Shown here: in pieces, positions 25,328-34,245 of the stretch | How positions within the stretch are numbered: position 1 is the first letter of the stretch | How the letters are laid out: each line of letters starts with the position of its first letter | Origin: Terriglobia bacterium | Lineage (GTDB): Bacteria > Acidobacteriota > Terriglobia > Terriglobales > Acidobacteriaceae | DNA: 64,000 nt | Reading direction: 5' to 3' | Assembly (NCBI GenBank): GCA_020072585.1 | Contig: JAIQGL010000015.1 | Coordinates: forward strand, 78,844-142,843 | The notes under the pieces: generated by a model | Told to the model about the DNA's origin: nothing | Database searches by the model: none | Seen by the model: only the letters and a program-made list of their open reading frames with translations | Made by a program: the position numbers and the translations under genes

Positions 25328-27700
25328 CTACTGAATTTTTCCGTATTCTCTTTTTGCCTGCTGCAGGATCGGCGTGTCCGGATCGGCGTTTGACCAGGCG
25401 GAGAAGAAATCAGCGTAGGCCTTGCGGGCGCCCACGACATCGCCAGTCAACATCAGGGAGCGGGCTAATCCCAGATAGGCGAGAGCATGCCGCTGCGAGG
25501 AGGCATTGATGCCTGGATGGTCCAAGATTTTCTGGAATTGCTCTGCCGCCTCCCGCCCCCGATGGGCCCGGCGATAAGCTTCGCCACGAAGATATACCGG
25601 CGATAACCCGGCAAATTCACAAAGATCATAGGGAGCAGCCTGCTCCAGCAACACGATGGCCTTTAATGGATTGTTGCGCTGCAATTCAATCGCGGCCTGG
25701 GTGCTCGCGAGGGCGGCATGGTTGAGCACTGAGTGCCGGGGGAAGCGTTGGTGCAGGCTATCCACCAGCTCTTGCGCTCGGCGGACATCGCCGGATAGTG
25801 CCAGGGCCTCCGCGGCTGTTTCCTCGGCATCAATTCCGTGCCCGATTTTCAGCGCGGCTGCTGCATGCTCCCGTGCGGTTTTATAGTCACCGAAATCGGC
25901 TTCCGCCAGGCCTGCGCCGGCCATGGAATAAGCAGGACTGTCGCTGAGCCCACTTTCCTGTGAACTCGTCCAGCTGCGCGAGAATAACTGTTCGGCCGAT
26001 GCTAGCCTTCCTGCGGCGGCGAGCGAAGCTGCCTGCGTGGTCAGCATGTCATTCTCGCGGTCTGTACCATGCGCCCAATCCATCTCCTGCTGCATTGCCG
26101 CCTGGTCATGATGAAGCATGGCGATCTCAAACAGCACCTGGTGTGTGTACAGGCTATCGTGCTTGCCGGCACTGGCCTGCTGGCTGATCTGCTTTGCATC
26201 ATCGATTCGGTTCAACGCCAGATACGCCATGGCCAGATTGGCATACGGCACGTAGCGGTTTGGGTCAAGAGCCAGCGCGCTTTGAGCGGCTGCTGCCGCC
26301 CGTTCATATTGTCCCACGACCTGGTAAACAGCGCTCAGATTGCTGAATGGCTGCGGGTCGCGAGGATACATCGCAGTCGCTACCTCATATGTCTCTATCA
26401 GCTTGTCTGTTTCGCCCAGGGCTTGATAGTAACGGGCGGTGAGATAAAGTCTTTCCCGTTCACTGAGGTTGGCCCGCAGATCAAAGGCCTTCTTGAAACA
26501 CTCGTTCGATCGCTCGCTTTCACCAAGGTTGCGGTAGATCGTGCCCATCTGCGCATAGGCCAGGGCAAAATTAGGATCAAGCTCGATTGCGTGCTGGAAA
26601 AGAGGGAGCGCCTCCTTCTCTGCCGCGCGAGCGCGTTGTTCCATTCCCAACGAGTAAGCCTTCAGGGCTTCCAGTGATGTTGTTGTCGCCTGCTCGAGGG
26701 GAACATCAAACTTCTGGATTGTGGCCAGCGATTCACCCAGCCGCGCGCGCATTCTGGACGCGGCCTTGCCCAGTAGGGGCAGGACCTCTTCTTTGTTTCT
26801 CGCCTCAACCTGCTCTCTAGCCAGCGTTGTTGCATCAGCACAATTGTCAGCCTCAATGGAAACCACATAAGTGGTGCCCAGGCGCGTAATGGAACCTGCA
26901 ATCAGGACCTTGGTTCCCAACCGCTGACAGACTTCCCGGGCTAAGGGCATGAGGACTTTCGCCTCGGCCGGACGCCCCATCAATCGCAGGGTCTCGCGCA
27001 CGCGTTGCGTGGAAGCCAGTTCCAGGAACGGCGACTGGCCAAGTTCAACCGCCATGCCCTCCTTTAAAGTGCCATCGAAGACAGACTCGCCGGTGGAATT
27101 TTCAAAGTCGGCGAGAAGAATGGAATCCTTTACACTCAAAGCTCCGGAAGCGCTCAGGTGTCCTGATCCAGTTCGCACCGTTATAATAAGGATGGCCGCG
27201 ATGGTGACGGACATGGCAATCCATGTCCTGACGCCAATTCGCGACGTCCATGAAGACAATTGTGCGTGGAGCCCCGTGGCTCTGGACTCCTGGAGCGTAA
27301 TTTCTTCCCGGGAATGTTGTTCGATGACGATGGTTTCTTGCGCAGTAGCATCGATGCCAGCTTCACCTCTGGAAAGCTCTCGTACTTCAGCTACAAACCG
27401 GTAGCCTTGACCGGGTACAGTTGCAATGTAGCGCCGGTCCTGGGGGGAATCTCCCAGGGCTTTTCGCAACATGGAGACATGTTGCGTCAGATTGGCCTCC
27501 TCAACAAAGGTGTTTGGCCACACCGCCTTAAGCAGGGCGTCCTTTGAAACGGTCTGGTTAGGATGCTGGATCAGGACCAGCAGGATCTCGAAGGTCTTGG
27601 CAGTAAGCGATACCGCCTTATCTTCCTCAAGGAGCACTCCCCGGTCTGCGTCCACCCGAAATTTGCCGAATTCATACAAGTGATTGACTACAACCGGCAT
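25328..27700 (-). CDS. CadC/OmpR-type winged-helix protein with membrane helix and TPR repeats
   Basis: This 790-residue protein starts with a winged-helix DNA-binding domain (residues ~8-105, ending in RRYIATVPGQGYRFVAEV, the diagnostic C-terminal hairpin). A linker and one membrane helix follow (WIAMSVTIAAILIITV near residue 160), then a periplasmic region with a FlgO/TolB-like part and several TPR units (for example NFALAYAQMGTIYRNLGESE and RYVPYANLAMAYLALNRIDD). This is the classic acidobacterial one-component regulator layout. It runs convergently with the giant-protein cluster, 112 bp apart, so it is not part of that operon, although it could regulate it. The ligand is unknown. Confidence 0.88.
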   Translation of the reverse strand: MPVVVNHLYEFGKFRVDADRGVLLEEDKAVSLTAKTFEILLVLIQHPNQTVSKDALLKAVWPNTFVEEANLTQHVSMLRKALGDSPQDRRYIATVPGQGYRFVAEVRELSRGEAGIDATAQETIVIEQHSREEITLQESRATGLHAQLSSWTSRIGVRTWIAMSVTIAAILIITVRTGSGHLSASGALSVKDSILLADFENSTGESVFDGTLKEGMAVELGQSPFLELASTQRVRETLRLMGRPAEAKVLMPLAREVCQRLGTKVLIAGSITRLGTTYVVSIEADNCADATTLAREQVEARNKEEVLPLLGKAASRMRARLGESLATIQKFDVPLEQATTTSLEALKAYSLGMEQRARAAEKEALPLFQHAIELDPNFALAYAQMGTIYRNLGESERSNECFKKAFDLRANLSERERLYLTARYYQALGETDKLIETYEVATAMYPRDPQPFSNLSAVYQVVGQYERAAAAAQSALALDPNRYVPYANLAMAYLALNRIDDAKQISQQASAGKHDSLYTHQVLFEIAMLHHDQAAMQQEMDWAHGTDRENDMLTTQAASLAAAGRLASAEQLFSRSWTSSQESGLSDSPAYSMAGAGLAEADFGDYKTAREHAAAALKIGHGIDAEETAAEALALSGDVRRAQELVDSLHQRFPRHSVLNHAALASTQAAIELQRNNPLKAIVLLEQAAPYDLCEFAGLSPVYLRGEAYRRAHRGREAAEQFQKILDHPGINASSQRHALAYLGLARSLMLTGDVVGARKAYADFFSAWSNADPDTPILQQAKREYGKIQ

Positions 27701-28385
27701 AGCGGCCTTTCAGACCATTTTAGAAGATTTTAGAGCTGCGATGAGGACATTTGAGTCCAGTCCCATGCAGGATCAGCACGTGTTGGAGCGTTGATGACCG
27801 CCGCCTGTGAAGATCAGCGGTTGGTGATCACCTCAGGAGGCACCCGTCAGGTATGACGAGAATCTCTCGGAATTGATTGAGAGCAGCCGAATCACCGTTT
27901 ATCGCCGGCGATATGCCCCGAGCGTCTGCCAACAATGTGGTCAAAAAATGGAAATGATGAAATCGAGCCTTGACGACATTGTGATCAACAAACGAGAACA
28001 ACTCATCGAGTTTGAGAAATCTTCTCTCCTTCAAAAGAGCGAGACATGGCCTCAATCTCTGTTCAGCCGGCTATTCAAGTCCATTGGTCGAACGCACCCA
28101 ACATGAGCAAGCAACATGGATGCTCGCTCCGCCCCATGCGATTCAGAAAATATGCGTGCAGTTGGGTGCAGTACCGCAAAAGATTTAAGGAGAGAGCATG
28201 AATGTGCTGGCTATTCGACGAGATTGCATCTTTGGCCACAGAACAACGTGGCCATACTGAGTAGCCCTTTGCGCGAAGTACTGGAGGCCCGGGCTCGGGG
28301 CCCGTGTCTCCAGTCACTTTGGACAGAGAAGGACCAAGAAGAAAGATTTGCGGCACCAGACATTACAGGACTAAGGAGATTCCAG
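27701..28385. other. intergenic region upstream of the methyltransferase
   Basis: About 685 bp between the divergent CadC-like and methyltransferase genes, so both promoters should lie here. Two small candidates are visible: the frame listed separately at 27873-28106, and a 20-codon frame at 28199-28261 that starts with ATG after a good AAGGAGAG and could be a leader peptide. Neither has a recognisable family. Confidence 0.4.
27873..28106 (+). CDS. possible small protein with one CxxC motif
   Basis: A 77-codon frame starting at TTG encodes a charged, protein-like sequence with SVCQQCGQKMEMMKSSLDD near the start and a basic/acidic helix after it. The frame remains open further upstream, and the nearest good Shine-Dalgarno (AGGAGG at about 27836) serves another frame. 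It may therefore be a shifted remnant. A single CxxC could be half of a zinc ribbon. No family was recognised. Confidence 0.25.
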   Translation: MIESSRITVYRRRYAPSVCQQCGQKMEMMKSSLDDIVINKREQLIEFEKSSLLQKSETWPQSLFSRLFKSIGRTHPT

Positions 28386-29426
28386 ATGAACACAGAGCAG
28401 CTCAAATCAGCTACCAATCAAGGCGAGGCCATACGTTCGGGACCGTCGCCCGAAAAATTCTTCGAGACCATAACGGCGTATCAGCGCACCGCAGCGTTGA
28501 AGGCAGCCATCGATCTTGATCTTTTTACCGCCATTGGCGAAGGCCAAAAGACCGTTCCGCTGTTGGCGAAGAGAATCGACAGCACAGAGCGTTCGGTGCG
28601 GATCCTTTGCGACGCACTCGCGGCGATTGGATTTCTCACCAAGGCAGGAGACAGGTACGGACTCACGGCAGACACGGCAGTGTTTCTCGATAAAAAATCA
28701 CCGGCCTATGTCGGATCAGCAACGGTTTTCATGGCGTCGCTGGCCGTCACCGGCGCCTTCACAGACCTTGCCACCGTGGCGCGTTCTGGCCGCCCGCAGC
28801 AGCTATTTACTGAGGTCGAACATACAGCGTGGGTTGATTTTGCCAGCAGCATGGCACCGTTGTCTTATCTGGCAGCCCAGGAGACAGCCAAGCTTCTGGG
28901 CAAGGGTTCGCCAATGAAGGTACTGGACATTGCAGCGGGACACGGGATGTATGGGATTGCTGTGGCCCAGCAGAACCCTAAAGCGAAAGTTGTTGCCCTG
29001 GATTGGCCAACCGTGCTGGCAGTCGCTCAGGAGAACGCCCGGCGGGCCGGGATCGCTGACCGCTACATTTTGCTTCCCGGCGATGCCTTGGAGATCGGCT
29101 TTGGTTCTGGATTCGACGCTGTGCTTGTTCCAAATCTGTTGCATCACTGGGACCGGCCAACGAATGAACGCTTTCTGCAAAAGGTCTATAACGCCCTGGG
29201 CGCCGGAGGCCGTGTTGTTATCGTCGAATTCACTCCCAATGAGGACCATGTTTCGCCGACCATTCCGGCTCTCTTTGCCTTGAACATGCTTGCGCTCACA
29301 GCCGGGGGCGACGCATATTCCGTTAAAGAACACCTGACGATGCTCAGCGCCGCAGGGTTCTCGCATTGTGAGATCCAGGCGCTGTTACCAACCCCGCTCA
29401 CTGCGATTGTTGCAATAAAAAGTTAG
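28386..29426 (+). CDS. SAM-dependent O-methyltransferase-like protein
   Basis: The ATG at 28386 follows AAGGAG; the open frame extends upstream but has no comparable start. The 346-residue protein has the two-part layout of class I O-methyltransferases of the plant/antibiotic type. The N-terminal winged-helix dimerisation domain (residues ~20-110) reads ALKAAIDLDLFTAIG and RILCDALAAIGFL. The Rossmann SAM-binding domain follows, with VLDIAAGHGMYGIAVAQQNP as motif I near residue 180 and LVPNLLHHW near residue 247. The catalytic His seen in many family members cannot be placed confidently. Substrate unknown. It heads a run of five + strand genes. Confidence 0.82.
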   Translation: MNTEQLKSATNQGEAIRSGPSPEKFFETITAYQRTAALKAAIDLDLFTAIGEGQKTVPLLAKRIDSTERSVRILCDALAAIGFLTKAGDRYGLTADTAVFLDKKSPAYVGSATVFMASLAVTGAFTDLATVARSGRPQQLFTEVEHTAWVDFASSMAPLSYLAAQETAKLLGKGSPMKVLDIAAGHGMYGIAVAQQNPKAKVVALDWPTVLAVAQENARRAGIADRYILLPGDALEIGFGSGFDAVLVPNLLHHWDRPTNERFLQKVYNALGAGGRVVIVEFTPNEDHVSPTIPALFALNMLALTAGGDAYSVKEHLTMLSAAGFSHCEIQALLPTPLTAIVAIKS

Positions 29427-29525
29427 CGGCCGCAGAGAGCTGACTATTCGCAAATCAGCATGCCGGAAGACGAAGGAGATGCAGGGCTTTTTACCGAAAG
29501 TGCAGCTGCTGTCAGGGGAGAGATC

Positions 29526-30113
29526 ATGAGGAAAATTGGAAATATCCGCTTAGTAATCGTAGTTCTTGTTTGCGCTGGATTTGTCTATGCGGCTCGATCG
29601 CAGTCAGTGCCTGCCGCGAGTAAGAGTACTGCCGGCCGGTCAGTCCCTCTTGTCCTGGAGAAGAACGAGGGTGAACGACGGATCCATCGGCCTGCGGGAA
29701 ACAAAATGGGGACCGCGCCCTTCACGATCAAGGTTGATCCTAAGAACGGCGCATCCCGACATCTGGTGATGTTCACCGAAGACTTGCCTCCCGGCGCTTC
29801 GATTCCCGCACATAAACATCCAGAGATGGAAGAGATCATCGTCCTGCAAACGGGCCGGTCTCGTGTGCATCTGGGGGATACCGTGCGAGAGGTAGGCCCT
29901 GGAGCAACCGTGTTTATTCCTCCGGGTACCTGGATTTCGGTCGACAGTATTGGAACTGAGCCCGTGAGCCTGGTCGCCATTTTTTCCCAGCCAGGATTTG
30001 AGGAATACATGCGCGCCATCTCTGTGCGTGAAGGAGAGACCAATGCGCCGCTGTCAAAAGAGCAGTTGGATGGAATCCGTGCACACCATCCGCACGCCGT
30101 GACATACAAGTGA
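29526..30113 (+). CDS. exported cupin-domain protein
   Basis: The ATG at 29526 is preceded by GGGGAGAG. The 195-residue protein starts with a hydrophobic signal sequence (LVIVVLVCAGFVYAA). A single cupin barrel follows, with the metal motif GASIPAHKHPEMEEIIVL (His-x-His and Glu) near residue 95 and the second motif GATVFIPPGTW near residue 130. It could bind a metal and act as a sensor or small oxygenase outside the cytoplasm; the substrate is unknown. It lies 99 bp after the methyltransferase and 67 bp before the FAD monooxygenase. Confidence 0.8.
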   Translation: MRKIGNIRLVIVVLVCAGFVYAARSQSVPAASKSTAGRSVPLVLEKNEGERRIHRPAGNKMGTAPFTIKVDPKNGASRHLVMFTEDLPPGASIPAHKHPEMEEIIVLQTGRSRVHLGDTVREVGPGATVFIPPGTWISVDSIGTEPVSLVAIFSQPGFEEYMRAISVREGETNAPLSKEQLDGIRAHHPHAVTYK

Positions 30114-30180
30114 AGGATTCAGAGCGAACACATAACGGAATCGCATTACAAATCGATACGTCGGATTTTTGGAGTAGATA

Positions 30181-31308
30181 ATGAACGATGCTAAGAAAAC
30201 AAAGAGTGTTGAGACTCTGGTGATTGGCGGGGGACAAGCAGGGCTCGCGGCAGGTTATCATCTGGCCCGGCGCGGCCTTCCTTTTCTGATTCTGGATGCC
30301 AACCTGCACATTGGAGATGCGTGGCGCAACCGGTGGGACTCGTTGCGTCTTTTCACTCCGAACCGCTATAACTCGCTTCCCGGCCTGAGATTTCCTGGCC
30401 CCGGTGACGCTTTTCCCACGAAAGATGCCATGGCGGACTATCTGGAAACGTATGCCAGACATTTCCGCCTGCCTATGCAGACAGGTGTGAAGGTTGAGCG
30501 TCTCGCGAGAGAAGGAGGGCGTTTCGCCATAACGGCAGGCTTGATGCGGTTTGAAGCAGAACATGTAATTGTAGCCATGTCGAATTATCAGCGACCGCGA
30601 CTGCCTGGGTTCGCCAAGGACCTCGCTCCCCACGTCTGGCAAATGCATGCGCACAACTACAGGAATTCTCAGCAATTGCAGAGCGGAAGGACCCTGATTG
30701 TAGGCGTGGGCAACTCGGGCGCAGATATAAGCATGGATGTCGCGCGCACTCACCAAACCTGGCTTGCAGGAAAAGAGAGTGGTCATATTCCATATCGCAC
30801 AGACGGTTTCATGGGGCGCTTTGTGATGGTCCGAATCATGCGGTTCGTCGGCCATCACATTCTTTCCCTGGGTACGCCGGTGGGCAGAAAAGCACGCCCC
30901 AAACTCCTTCACCGTACTCCCCCGCTGATTCGGGTGAAGCCTTCGGACCTGGACCGCGCTGGAATCCAGCGCGTGGCCAGAGTAGTCGGCGTACGGAACG
31001 GAATGCCCCTGCTGGAGGATGGCCGCACGCTGGAGGTGGAGAATGTGATTTGGTGTACAGGTTATGATCCCGGTTATTCATGGATTGATATTCCCGTCTT
31101 CGATGAGCAGGGCGACCCGGTTCATCAACGAGGGGTTGCCGCAATTGATGGACTGTACTTTCTTGGCCTTCAATTCCTTTATTCCATGACGTCTGCAACG
31201 GTCACCGGTGTTGGAAGGGATGCTGCTTATGTTGTACAGAATATAGCGTCTCGCGTGCAGAGCCGTTCAAAGAATCCACGACTTGTTCAGGCGGCAGATG
31301 CAGCATGA
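30181..31308 (+). CDS. FAD/NADPH-dependent monooxygenase-like protein (CzcO/YUCCA type)
   Basis: This 375-residue protein has an N-terminal FAD motif, VIGGGQAGLAAGYHL (residues ~13-27), followed by WRNRWDSLRLFTPNRYNSLPG, the usual group-B flavin monooxygenase sequence. A second Rossmann motif, VGVGNSGADISMDVA near residue 175, binds NADPH. Near the C-terminus comes WCTGYDPGYSWIDIP and then GLYFLGLQF. The strict FxGxxxH fingerprint is degenerate (FAKDLAPHVWQMHAH). It likely hydroxylates or oxidises a small molecule. The ATG lies after GGAGTAGATA. It is followed by the membrane-protein gene about 190 bp downstream. Confidence 0.85.
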   Translation: MNDAKKTKSVETLVIGGGQAGLAAGYHLARRGLPFLILDANLHIGDAWRNRWDSLRLFTPNRYNSLPGLRFPGPGDAFPTKDAMADYLETYARHFRLPMQTGVKVERLAREGGRFAITAGLMRFEAEHVIVAMSNYQRPRLPGFAKDLAPHVWQMHAHNYRNSQQLQSGRTLIVGVGNSGADISMDVARTHQTWLAGKESGHIPYRTDGFMGRFVMVRIMRFVGHHILSLGTPVGRKARPKLLHRTPPLIRVKPSDLDRAGIQRVARVVGVRNGMPLLEDGRTLEVENVIWCTGYDPGYSWIDIPVFDEQGDPVHQRGVAAIDGLYFLGLQFLYSMTSATVTGVGRDAAYVVQNIASRVQSRSKNPRLVQAADAA

Positions 31309-31500
31309 CTACACAGGGACGAGATGGCTTACGATTATTGCCGGCGCATCCTGAATACGATTTGGCAAAAAACCGGTCAACACGTGAGTTTTTGACATCG
31401 AATATCTACGGGTCTGGAAGACCATGGGAAAATCCTGCTGGCTGGTGGCATCTTTTCTATGCCCGTGCGTTCCAAACCAGACAAGGAGTGACAGAGATTG

Positions 31501-31920
31501 ATGAAGCTGAGAACTGCACCGTTAATCATCGTCCTTACACATCTGGCAATCCTGTTGTGGCACGGGGCGGCGCATTCGCACTTAGCCATTGGAACAAATT
31601 TCTGGCAAACCGTCTTTATAGCCCTGGTAATTTTTGCCGGGCCGGTGCTGGCGCTGGTTCTGTTCTGGACCCGGCTGCAACAAGCAGGCACGGCTCTGAT
31701 GGGAGTTGCTATGGCCGGCTCGCTGGTCTTCGGCGTTGTTTACCACTTCATTATCGCTGGCCCGGATAACGTCAACAGCATGAACAGCTCTGGGTGGGGA
31801 GGCATGTTCCGTACGACAGCCGTGTTGCTGGCTGTGGTTGAGGCTTTCGCTTGTGGCTGGTCTATGTGGGTCTTGAAGGGCAATGCCGGGCAAAGAGTTG
31901 GTTTGGAGCGCATGAAATGA
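31501..31920 (+). CDS. small four-helix membrane protein
   Basis: A 139-residue protein composed of about four membrane helices ([60 protein letters not shown] and [20 protein letters not shown]). A TTG just before the ATG is an alternative start: AAGGAG at 31483-31488 leaves 9 nt to TTG and 12 nt to ATG. His residues in the first helix and the third (VYHF) might bind a metal or heme, but no family was recognised. Its TGA overlaps the ATG of the following dehydrogenase fragment by 4 nt. Confidence 0.7.
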   Translation: MKLRTAPLIIVLTHLAILLWHGAAHSHLAIGTNFWQTVFIALVIFAGPVLALVLFWTRLQQAGTALMGVAMAGSLVFGVVYHFIIAGPDNVNSMNSSGWGGMFRTTAVLLAVVEAFACGWSMWVLKGNAGQRVGLERMK

Positions 31921-32462
31921 AGATTTCAATATTGGATGACTACCACGACACTCTGCGAACGCTTGCCTGTTTTGAAAAACTCCAGGACCACGATGTGACC
32001 ATGTGGACAGACCATGTTCAGGATGTCACAGCTCTGGCCGAACGATTAAAAGAGACGGAAGCGCTGGTGCTCATATGGGAGCGAACGCAGATTCGCGCTC
32101 CGCTGCTGGAGCGGCTCGACAAACTCAAGCTCATCAGCCAACGCAGCGTCTATCCACACATTGACATTGGGGCATGCACCAGGCGCGGCGTGATAGTGTC
32201 GTCCAACCAGCATGCCACCACGCCATCGTATGCGGCCGCCGAATTGACCTGGGGGCTGGTGCTTGCGGCTGCACGGCAGATTCCCCAGCAGATGGCGGCG
32301 CTTCAATCGGGTCAATGGCAAATTGGCATTGGCAGTACTCTCCGGGGCAAGATCATGGGAGTTTGGGGCTATGGCCGCATTGGCAAGGTGGTTGCTGCAA
32401 GGTGCATCGATCGGGGGCGGCACCGCTCCCAGCACACCGGGAACAGTCGCTCTCGCAGGTGA
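31917..32462 (+). pseudogene. truncated D-2-hydroxyacid dehydrogenase
   Basis: The frame encodes 181 residues starting at an ATGA overlap with the membrane-protein gene. Residues 1-~160 match the N-terminal half of D-2-hydroxyacid/phosphoglycerate dehydrogenases: [14 protein letters not shown] at the start, [14 protein letters not shown] near residue 110, and the NAD-binding start [16 protein letters not shown] near residue 147. Homology stops abruptly there; the last ~20 residues are unrelated and Arg/His/Ser rich. Family members are usually above 310 residues, so the catalytic Arg, Glu and His are missing. The break point lies near 32397, beside a second broken gene. Confidence 0.8.
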
Positions 32463-32540
32463 CCCATGGTGGACCGACTACCGACTCCGTGTACGTGTAT
32501 ACTCTGCTGTCGGTGTCATCTTTTTGCCCACGCTGCGACT

Positions 32541-32645
32541 GCCGGACTCGGTCAAAAGTTGTTGAAGGACGCGTTCCGACTGCTCATACTCCCCTTCTCC
32601 GAAGACGTGATGGCGAATGCTGCCCTGGGCGTCGGCGAAGTAGAG
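32541..32645 (-). pseudogene. fragment of a thioredoxin-like/redoxin (DipZ C-terminal type) gene
   Basis: The minus strand encodes YFADAQGSIRHHVFGEGEY and then a SERVLQQLL stretch. This closely matches the conserved C-terminal end of AhpC/TSA-type redoxins associated with cytochrome c biogenesis, which typically read YFID.KG.IRHHHFGEGEY. Neither the active-site Cys region nor a natural stop is present. An upstream piece in another frame (ending PSDWFNLQ) may belong to the same or another lost gene. It faces the truncated dehydrogenase end to end. Confidence 0.6.
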
Positions 32646-32891
32646 AGAGCTGCTGGAGATTGAACCAATCAGACGGAGCTTCCGCGCCACGTGCATCAAC
32701 TAAAGCCAGGTCATCATTGCTGCCCTTCCAGCCGAGCTTTTGGCCTACTTGCGACATATAGGAAAACCCGTGTTCGTCATTTCCGCAGCAAAGCGCGTGA
32801 GCACAGGATTCACCCTTCGAGGAGACAAAAGTTATGAAGAAAGTAATTTTGCTCGCTCTCTCGTTCTGGTCCTGATTCCGCTTCTTGCGAC

Positions 32892-33878
32892 TCACGGGTG
32901 CCAGTTCGGCTCGAAACAATCTGTATTGAGCATTGTGACCTTGGTTACAGGTTTTTGTCCGGAGCCATCGGCATTCATCACCCAGATGTTTACCACGAAA
33001 TTGGTGTTCGGGACATCACTTCCATCCAGGGCCCGCGCTGAGGTAAACGCGATCTTGGTGCCGTCCTTAAGCCAGGGAAGCGTATTCTGGTTTGGCCTGT
33101 TGCCACCCAAGCTCACCGCCGCTGGGCCCATTGCGGCCAATGTCGTCAAGTGTGTCGGGGATGTCCCATCAACATTCATGACCCATACATTGGTGGTGTT
33201 ATTCGTGTTGGCCGTATCGCTTCCGTCCAGAGCGCGAGTTGAGGCAAAGGCGATCTTGCTGCCGTCTGGCGAGATGGAGGGAAACAGGTTCGCCGCCGTA
33301 GTGAAGTTGGTTAATGGCGTTGGATTAAGGGGAAAGACATTCGGATCGGCGGCCCAAATATTGGGTATCCCAAACGCATCGCCGACCAGAGCCGCATTGA
33401 TGCTGTAGACGATCTTGCTGCCGTTCGGAAGCCATGTGTAGGTGGTGGGGAATGTGCCGCCAGTGGTGTAGAACGTCAGGGGAAGCCGCCCGGAACCGTC
33501 GGCAGAATTGATGATCCAAATGTTGGGGGTAGAGTTTGTGTTCGGCAGCTTGGTGCCGTCCACAGCACGAGCGGAGGCAAAGACAATCTTCGTTCCATCC
33601 GGCGACCATATGGGATCACTGCTATTGGTGGTGCCGCCTCCAACGATAGAGTTGTCGTCGGTCAGGGGTATGTCGTTGGTGTCATCGGCATTGATGACCC
33701 AAACATTGGTGACTATAAACGGGCCGCCGGGATTGGTGTTATCGGTGCCGTCCAGGACGCGCCCTGACGTGTAGGCGATCTTTTTTCCGTTCGGGCGCAT
33801 GGGGAGGCGCTCGGCGGAGGCAGCCAGGGAAAGCGCCAGCAGCACCAGTACAATGGCGAACATCCAGCTTCGACGCAC
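32892..33878 (-). CDS. exported TolB/PD40-type beta-propeller protein
   Basis: This 328-residue protein begins with a signal peptide (FAIVLVLLALSLAASA; the start is GTG at 33878, with an in-frame ATG at 33863 as alternative). The body is five to six PD40/TolB-like blades with the recurring pattern PDGTKI.FASARA.DG followed by N.WVMNADGS. Blades are separated by Asn/Thr-rich loops. It is probably a periplasmic propeller; no partner is encoded next to it. Individual blades are very similar to each other, suggesting internal duplication. Confidence 0.8.
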   Translation of the reverse strand: MRRSWMFAIVLVLLALSLAASAERLPMRPNGKKIAYTSGRVLDGTDNTNPGGPFIVTNVWVINADDTNDIPLTDDNSIVGGGTTNSSDPIWSPDGTKIVFASARAVDGTKLPNTNSTPNIWIINSADGSGRLPLTFYTTGGTFPTTYTWLPNGSKIVYSINAALVGDAFGIPNIWAADPNVFPLNPTPLTNFTTAANLFPSISPDGSKIAFASTRALDGSDTANTNNTTNVWVMNVDGTSPTHLTTLAAMGPAAVSLGGNRPNQNTLPWLKDGTKIAFTSARALDGSDVPNTNFVVNIWVMNADGSGQKPVTKVTMLNTDCFEPNWHP

Positions 33879-34245
33879 AACTTTGCTCTAATTCTTGTTC
33901 AGGATGAGTACCGGGATATTTTAGTTTGCCCATCTCCTCCTGCTTGCCCCGCGTTCATAAGTTTTCCGATGGCAGCTCCTGGACGGAGATGTTTGAGAAT
34001 GGCGTATCTGAGTACGCTCCATCGACTGATTTTCACAATGGTCAAATCGGCCCAGCAACTCCGGACACCTGCTCCGCAGAAACTGGAAACCACACCGGTT
34101 GAGCAGCTCACAATGCCGGAAATTCACATGATCGAGACCGAAGGAAAGAGCATTACCGGTTTTTTGTCCGTTTGTGTCAGGGCCGCTTGATGCGGAGTGG
34201 GTGAGTATCGTAAAGGCCCTGCTCCACAGCCATTCTTAAAATGGT
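33879..34245. other. intergenic region without recognised feature
   Basis: About 365 bp between the propeller gene (upstream of its start) and the stop of the amidohydrolase, both on the minus strand. Only short frames with non-protein-like translations are present. The promoter of the propeller gene should be here, but none is evident. Confidence 0.4.

Noticed and set aside
31305..31769. 154-codon frame starting by ATGA overlap with the FAD monooxygenase
   Set aside because: Its second half overlaps the membrane-protein gene in another frame and the translation lacks protein-like pattern; the membrane protein has a better start and composition.
32740..33408. 222-codon + strand frame
   Set aside because: Antisense shadow of the TolB-like propeller gene; its repeats mirror the propeller blades.
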